From: Pseudolysinimonas_A sp041984585
GTDB taxonomy: Bacteria; Actinomycetota; Actinomycetes; Actinomycetales; Microbacteriaceae
Assembly: GCA_041984585.1 (NCBI GenBank)
Contig: JBHIXX010000043.1
Location: 1 to 17,445 of the forward strand
DNA length: 17,445 bases
Reading direction: 5' to 3'
Below, piece by piece: positions 14,498 to 17,445 of the stretch (position 1 is its first letter; the number at the start of each line of letters is the position of its first letter). Both the position numbers and the translations under genes were made by a program. Under the pieces are notes generated by a model, which saw only the letters and a program-made list of their open reading frames with translations, made no database searches and was not told the DNA's origin.

Positions 14498-14866
14498 TCA
14501 GTCCGAGTACTCGGTCGGGATCGCGAGACGCTGACCCGGCTGCACGTCGGCGGACGGCAGTTGGTTGAGCGCGACGATGTCGGCGATCACCTCGCGCGGG
14601 TCGGCCTCAGGGGCGATCGACTCGGCGATCTGCCAGAGGGACTGGCCCGAGTCGACGAGCACGACGTCGAACGAGCCGGTCGGCGCCTCCTGCGTCGCCG
14701 TCGCACCCGGCGCCCCCACGCCGAACGCGAGAGCGAGGACGGCGAGCGGAGTCGCGACCAGCAGGGTGACGACGGCGCGACCGCGGCGGGTGAGGCGCAG
14801 ACGCGGGGTCGCCGGAGCGGTGGACCGGACCGGGCCGAATGCCGGGGCGTAGCCGATGCTGCTCAT
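14498..14866 (-). CDS. Single-LysM membrane protein divergent from lexA, likely SOS division inhibitor
   Basis: 122 residues: a basic cytoplasmic N-terminus (1-30, ending RLRLTRRGR), one membrane segment (about 31-50), an extracellular linker, and one LysM domain (about 68-117, SGQSLWQIAESI ... VQPGQRLAIP) for binding peptidoglycan. There is no hydrolase domain. The ATG at 14866 has GGAG at 14876-14873 with a 6-nt spacer. Its position beside lexA and its architecture match YneA of Bacillus and ChiZ (Rv2719c) of mycobacteria, which slow cell division during DNA damage. A promoter and LexA-like boxes lie upstream. The same role here is inferred from context, not from a decisive motif; a constitutive cell-wall protein remains possible. 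Confidence 0.87.
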   Translation of the reverse strand: MSSIGYAPAFGPVRSTAPATPRLRLTRRGRAVVTLLVATPLAVLALAFGVGAPGATATQEAPTGSFDVVLVDSGQSLWQIAESIAPEADPREVIADIVALNQLPSADVQPGQRLAIPTEYSD

Positions 14867-14904
14867 GTCTCTCTCCGATCGCTTCCTGAGGCGCCGCGCG
14901 CCAT
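14863..14904 (-). CDS. Possible 13-codon upstream ORF in the LysM leader
   Basis: An ATG at 14904 opens a frame reading MARGASGSDRRET, whose TGA overlaps the LysM ATG by four bases (ATGA). Its own ribosome-binding site is weak (ACGG). The overlap is the classic geometry for translational coupling. It may also be chance, since upstream ATGs occur by accident. Confidence 0.35.
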   Translation of the reverse strand: MARGASGSDRRET

Positions 14905-14909
14905 CCGTT

Positions 14910-14944
14910 CTGTCTGTCTGGCCGAACGCTGTCTGGCTGTCTGG
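14910..14944. repeat. CTGTCTGG repeats in the LysM leader
   Basis: Three exact copies of CTGTCTGG (14914-14921, 14929-14936, 14937-14944), plus a partial fourth copy from 14910, read CCAGACAG on the LysM mRNA. They fill the leader between a large 5' hairpin and the uORF. No known binding factor can be named. Confidence 0.65.
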
Positions 14945-14999
14945 ACAGGTCCCATCCGGGCCCCCGGCGGCCGGGCCGAGGACCCGGATGCGAACCTGT
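14945..14999 (-). promoter_or_regulatory. 5'-terminal hairpin of the LysM mRNA
   Basis: Arms ACAGGT/ACCTGT (6 bp) and CATCCGGG/CCCGGATG (8 bp) are separated by a 3-by-2 internal loop and enclose a further CCCGG/CCGGG stem. Its first base, 14999, is also the predicted transcription start, 7 nt after the -10 box. The mRNA would therefore begin with this structure. Confidence 0.65.
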
Positions 15000-15001
15000 G
15001 T

Positions 15002-15034
15002 TCCGAACATACCTTCGATCGAAGATCTGTTCAA
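15002..15034 (-). promoter_or_regulatory. LysM gene promoter overlapped by two LexA-like boxes
   Basis: TTGAAC (15034-15029), a 17-bp spacer and TATGTT (15011-15006) make a near-consensus promoter reading away from lexA. Two imperfect SOS boxes lie in it: TTGAACAGATCTTCGA over the -35 and TCGAAGGTATGTTCGG over the -10. Each departs from TCGAAC(N4)GTTCGA at two positions. They share the central palindrome TTCGATCGAA. Confidence 0.7.
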
Positions 15035-15073
15035 GTGCTTCCCCGTGTCGAGGGATCGGATCCCGCGACACTC

Positions 15074-15089
15074 TCGAACAGATGTTTGC
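15074..15089 (+). promoter_or_regulatory. lexA: LexA operator (SOS box) of lexA
   Basis: TCGAACAGATGTTTGC matches the Gram-positive SOS box CGAAC(N4)GTTYG with a T at the variable position. Its right end overlaps the lexA -35 at 15086, where LexA would block RNA polymerase. This indicates autorepression of lexA. Confidence 0.85.
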
Positions 15090-15114
15090 CTCGGGGCTCC
15101 GGGGCGGATACAGT
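15086..15114 (+). promoter_or_regulatory. lexA: lexA promoter
   Basis: TTGCCT (15086-15091), a 17-bp spacer and TACAGT (15109-15114) give a predicted start near 15121 and a leader of about 109 nt. The leader contains CGATCGCGAC twice (15117-15126 and 15202-15211), of unknown meaning. The rest of the 363-bp lexA-LysM gap is covered by the LysM leader elements. Confidence 0.65.
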
Positions 15115-15229
15115 TTCGATCGCGACCACGAGTCGACCACCGACCACCGACATTCGCGGCGGAACCGGCAATCCGGGCCCGGCGTGCGGGGCGGGGCGAC
15201 CCGATCGCGACACGGATGGGAGGATCCGG

Positions 15230-15952
15230 ATGGCCGACATCGAGACGAACGACGGCGACACGGGCGACGCCGCGCAGGTGGACGCCGCGCCGATCGACGG
15301 CGGCCCTCGAGCCGGCACCCGGCGACGCACCAGCCTGAGCGACAAGCAGGTCGCCATCCTGGAGTTCATCCAGGCGTCGGTGGCGAGCCGTGGCTATCCG
15401 CCGAGCATGCGCGAGATCGGGGACGCGGTGGGCCTCGCCTCACTGTCGAGCGTCACCCATCAGCTCACCCAGCTCGAGCTCTCGGGCTACCTGCGGCGCG
15501 ACCCCAACCGCCCGCGCGCGCTCGAGGTGCTGATCGACCTCCCCGGCTCCTCCCCCGAGTCGATCGCCCCCGTCGGTGACGCCGCGATGGTGCCGCTGGT
15601 CGGCCGCATCGCCGCCGGCATCCCGATCACCGCCGAGCAGCAGGTCGAAGAGGTCTTCCCGCTCCCCCGGCAGCTGGTCGGCAAGGGCGAGCTGTTCATG
15701 CTCAAGGTCTCCGGCGACTCGATGATCGACGCCGCCATCTGCGACGGCGACTGGGTGGTGGTGCGTCAGCAGAACACCGCCGAGAACGGCGAGATCGTCG
15801 CGGCCATGCTCGACGACGAGGCGACCGTGAAGGTGTTCCGGCAGCGCGACGGCCACACCTGGCTGCTGCCGCGCAACTCGGCGTTCGAGCCCATCCTCGG
15901 CGACTCCGCCCAGGTGCTCGGCAAGGTCGTGGCGGTGCTCCGCTCGGTCTGA
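15230..15952 (+). CDS. lexA: SOS repressor LexA
   Basis: Represses DNA-damage genes and cleaves itself when RecA filaments form. It is 240 residues from the ATG at 15230, with GGGAGG at 15218-15223 and a 6-nt spacer. A disordered acidic N-terminus of about 30 residues precedes the winged helix-turn-helix, whose recognition region is SLSSVTHQLTQLELSGYL. The self-cleavage site is Ala129-Gly130 in VGRIAAGIP. The protease dyad is Ser164 (SGDSM) and Lys201 (ATVKVF). All are intact, so it should respond to damage. An SOS box overlaps its promoter, indicating autorepression, and the divergent LysM gene is a probable target. Confidence 0.97.
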   Translation: MADIETNDGDTGDAAQVDAAPIDGGPRAGTRRRTSLSDKQVAILEFIQASVASRGYPPSMREIGDAVGLASLSSVTHQLTQLELSGYLRRDPNRPRALEVLIDLPGSSPESIAPVGDAAMVPLVGRIAAGIPITAEQQVEEVFPLPRQLVGKGELFMLKVSGDSMIDAAICDGDWVVVRQQNTAENGEIVAAMLDDEATVKVFRQRDGHTWLLPRNSAFEPILGDSAQVLGKVVAVLRSV

Positions 15953-15976
15953 GCGTCCTCGACCGACGGTGCACGC

Positions 15977-15994
15977 CCGGCAGTCGACCGCCGG
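15977..15994. terminator. Weak hairpin between lexA and the GNAT gene
   Basis: CCGGC and GCCGG (5 bp, 8-nt loop) in the 51-bp gap between two convergent genes. Only its position argues for terminator function; there is no T-run. Confidence 0.3.
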
Positions 15995-16003
15995 ATCGCG
16001 CCC

Positions 16004-16678
16004 TCAGCGGGCCGGCGCGACCACCATCGTGAAACTGGTCGGCATCCGCACCGCGAACCCGAGCCGCTCGTAGATGCGGATGGCCCCGGTGTTCGCGCCG
16101 GCGACGTGCAGGAACGGCAGGTCGCCGCGGGCGACGATCCCGGCCGCCACCGCACGAACCAGGCGCGCCGCCAGGCCGCGGCCGCGGGCGTCGGGATGCG
16201 TGCAGACCGCCGAGATCTCGCCGTAGCCGTCGGGACGCATCCGCTCGCCCGCCATCGCGATCAGCCGGCCGTCGCCATCCCGCAGGCCGAGGTAGCCGCC
16301 GAGCTCGACCGTGCGCGCCTCCCACGGCCCGGGACGCGTCAGGTCGACCAGTGCCGACATCTCGGCGACGTCGTCGAGGCCGAGCGGCACCGCCTCCGGG
16401 TCCGGCTCGCCGGATTCGCCCTCGGCGACCATCTGCACCCCCGGCGCGCGGAACGGCACCCGCCAGCCGTCCGGGGGCGCGTCGGCGCCGACGAGCAGCC
16501 CGACCCCGCCGGTGCCGAGCAGGTCGCGCAGGTCGGACCACGGATCCCGCGCCCCGGCATCCCACCCGACGAACCGCGCCACCTCGGGCCGGTAGCCGAG
16601 CGCCGCGCCGGACCGCCGCGCGAACGCCGCGTGCGGCCCGCGCAGCGACGCCGTCACCGGATCGTCGAGCGCGTGCAC
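16004..16678 (-). CDS. GNAT family N-acetyltransferase
   Basis: 224-residue putative acetyl-CoA-dependent acetyltransferase of unknown substrate. The first 95 residues or so are a poorly conserved N-terminal half. The catalytic GNAT fold (FR47-like) occupies about 95-220. Motif A is visible as HPDARGRGLAARLVRAV (161-177), where RGRGLA binds the CoA pyrophosphate, and motif B as ANTGAIRIYERLGFAVR (195-211). The start is the GTG at 16678: TAGCAT lies exactly 6 nt upstream, is in frame as a stop codon and fits a -10 box, so the gene is probably leaderless. It is convergent with lexA and follows hflX on the same strand after 64 bp. Confidence 0.9.
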   Translation of the reverse strand: MHALDDPVTASLRGPHAAFARRSGAALGYRPEVARFVGWDAGARDPWSDLRDLLGTGGVGLLVGADAPPDGWRVPFRAPGVQMVAEGESGEPDPEAVPLGLDDVAEMSALVDLTRPGPWEARTVELGGYLGLRDGDGRLIAMAGERMRPDGYGEISAVCTHPDARGRGLAARLVRAVAAGIVARGDLPFLHVAGANTGAIRIYERLGFAVRMPTSFTMVVAPAR

Positions 16679-16684
16679 GACGCG

Positions 16685-16690
16685 ATGCTA
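16685..16690 (-). promoter_or_regulatory. Candidate -10 hexamer, leaderless GNAT gene
   Basis: TAGCAT with 6 nt to the GTG at 16678, in the hflX-GNAT gap. The spacing is identical to that at hisC. No Shine-Dalgarno or clear -35 is visible. Confidence 0.5.
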
Positions 16691-16742
16691 CCGGCGGCGG
16701 CCGACCCCGGTCCGCGTGTGACGCCGGGGCCGCTCGGGGCGA

Positions 16743-17445
16743 TCAGGCGGGCTGCGGCGAGGCGAGTGCGGCGACCAGCCGATCCGCCACCGACCGGGTG
16801 GCGAGCAGCCGTAGCCGCGTGCCCTCCTCCTCGTACGCGGTGTCGAGCACCTTGGCGCGGTCGTGGGCGAGCGCGACCACGTCGCCGCGGTCGTAGGGCA
16901 CCAGCAGCTCGAGTTCGACGTCGAGCTTCGGCAGCGCCTCCGCGATCCGCGCCCGCAGCTCGTCGACGCCCTCCCCCGTGCGGGCCGAGACGAACACGGC
17001 GTCGGGCTCGAGCCCGCGCAGCACTAGGCGGCGCTCCTCGTCGACCAGGTCGGACTTGTTGAACGCGATGATCTCCGGCAGGTCGCGGGCGCCGGCATCG
17101 CCGAGCACGTCGCGCACGGTGGCGATCTGCTTGCCCGGATCCGGATGCGCGGCATCGACGACGTGCACGACGACGTCGGAATTGCCGACCTCCTCGAGCG
17201 TCGAGCGGAACGCCTCCACCAGCTGGTGCGGCAGGTTGCTCACGAACCCGACCGTGTCGGCGATCGTGTACTCCCGACCGTCCGGCGTGCGGGTGCGGCG
17301 CACCGTCGGATCGAGGGTGGCGAAGAGCGCGTTCTCGACCAGAACGCCCGCGCGCGTGATGCGGTTGAGCAGGCTCGACTTTCCGGCGTTGGTGTAGCCG
17401 GCGATGGCCACACCCGGCACCTCGAACCGGTCGCGGTTGGCGCGC
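16743..17445 (-). CDS. hflX: GTPase HflX, C-terminal part (5' end cut by window)
   Basis: Ribosome-associated GTPase that rescues or splits stalled ribosomes under stress. About 233 residues are visible; the N-terminal HflX domain, about half of the usual 430-500 residues, lies beyond the right edge. The Ras-like G domain is complete: G1 GYTNAGKSS, switch I segment ATLDPTVRRT, G3 DTVGF followed by LPHQLVEAFRSTLEE (characteristic of HflX), G4 NKSD and G5 SARTGEG. A C-terminal alpha/beta extension follows (LLVPYDRGDVVALAHD). The frame is open from the stop at 16743 through base 17445. It is on the same strand as the GNAT gene, which follows it and seems to have its own promoter. Confidence 0.96.
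   Translation of the reverse strand, partial: RANRDRFEVPGVAIAGYTNAGKSSLLNRITRAGVLVENALFATLDPTVRRTRTPDGREYTIADTVGFVSNLPHQLVEAFRSTLEEVGNSDVVVHVVDAAHPDPGKQIATVRDVLGDAGARDLPEIIAFNKSDLVDEERRLVLRGLEPDAVFVSARTGEGVDELRARIAEALPKLDVELELLVPYDRGDVVALAHDRAKVLDTAYEEEGTRLRLLATRSVADRLVAALASPQPA

Noticed and set aside
15180..15195. A third copy of the SseB-gene repeat before lexA, hinting at a dispersed element
   Set aside because: Only about 16 bases of G-rich sequence match, with no flanking similarity. Chance is likely at this base composition.
12668..15952. A very long plus-strand open frame of 1094 codons that ends with lexA
   Set aside because: Only the part from 15230 is LexA, with its own ribosome-binding site. 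The rest is the opposite strand of hisB, hisC and the LysM gene, giving an Arg/Gly/Val/His-rich shadow typical of high-GC DNA.

Overview
The window looks like a chromosomal core segment of a high-GC actinobacterium, most probably Microbacteriaceae. This rests on the very GC-rich third codon positions, a PriA-type HisA, a DUF1844 gene divergent from infC, a lexA controlled by a CGAAC(N4)GTTYG-type SOS box, and several apparently leaderless genes with a TANNNT hexamer just upstream of the start codon. I identify 21 protein genes, two of them cut by the window edges. I see no tRNA, rRNA, CRISPR array or insertion sequence.

Layout from left to right. Positions 1-3401 hold pheT (3' end missing) and pheS on the minus strand. 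Positions 3445-6819 hold a four-gene amino-acid ABC uptake operon on the minus strand, transcribed gluA-gluB-gluC-gluD, with a strong hairpin between the binding-protein gene and the first permease gene. Positions 6898-7698 encode a SpoU/TrmH-family RNA methyltransferase. Positions 7699-8430 are a small island with lower GC, carrying one plus-strand gene of unknown function. A 17-bp bidirectional hairpin then separates it from the infC-rpmI-rplT translation operon (8487-9681, minus strand). infC appears to start at AUC and has a structured leader.

Divergent from infC is a DUF1844 gene. It converges on an SseB-like gene that ends a histidine block (hisC, hisB, hisH, priA, sseB-like; minus strand, 14353 down to 10326). 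Promoter-like hexamers directly upstream of hisC, hisB and priA suggest the block may be transcribed from several starts.

The SOS locus is at 14498-15952. lexA is on the plus strand, and divergent from it is a small membrane-anchored single-LysM protein resembling the SOS division inhibitors found beside lexA in other Gram-positives (YneA, ChiZ/Rv2719c). The 363-bp intergenic region holds a lexA promoter overlapped by an SOS box, and a near-ideal LysM promoter (TTGAAC-17 bp-TATGTT) embedded in a palindromic double LexA-like operator. It also encodes an unusually elaborate LysM mRNA leader: a 5'-terminal hairpin, CCAGACAG repeats and a 13-codon upstream ORF whose stop overlaps the LysM start. 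I regard this leader as the most novel element in the window. The right end holds a GNAT acetyltransferase gene and the C-terminal half of the GTPase HflX.

Functions were assigned by recognising motifs in the translations. No database search was possible. Promoters, hairpins and operators were found by eye and are candidates.
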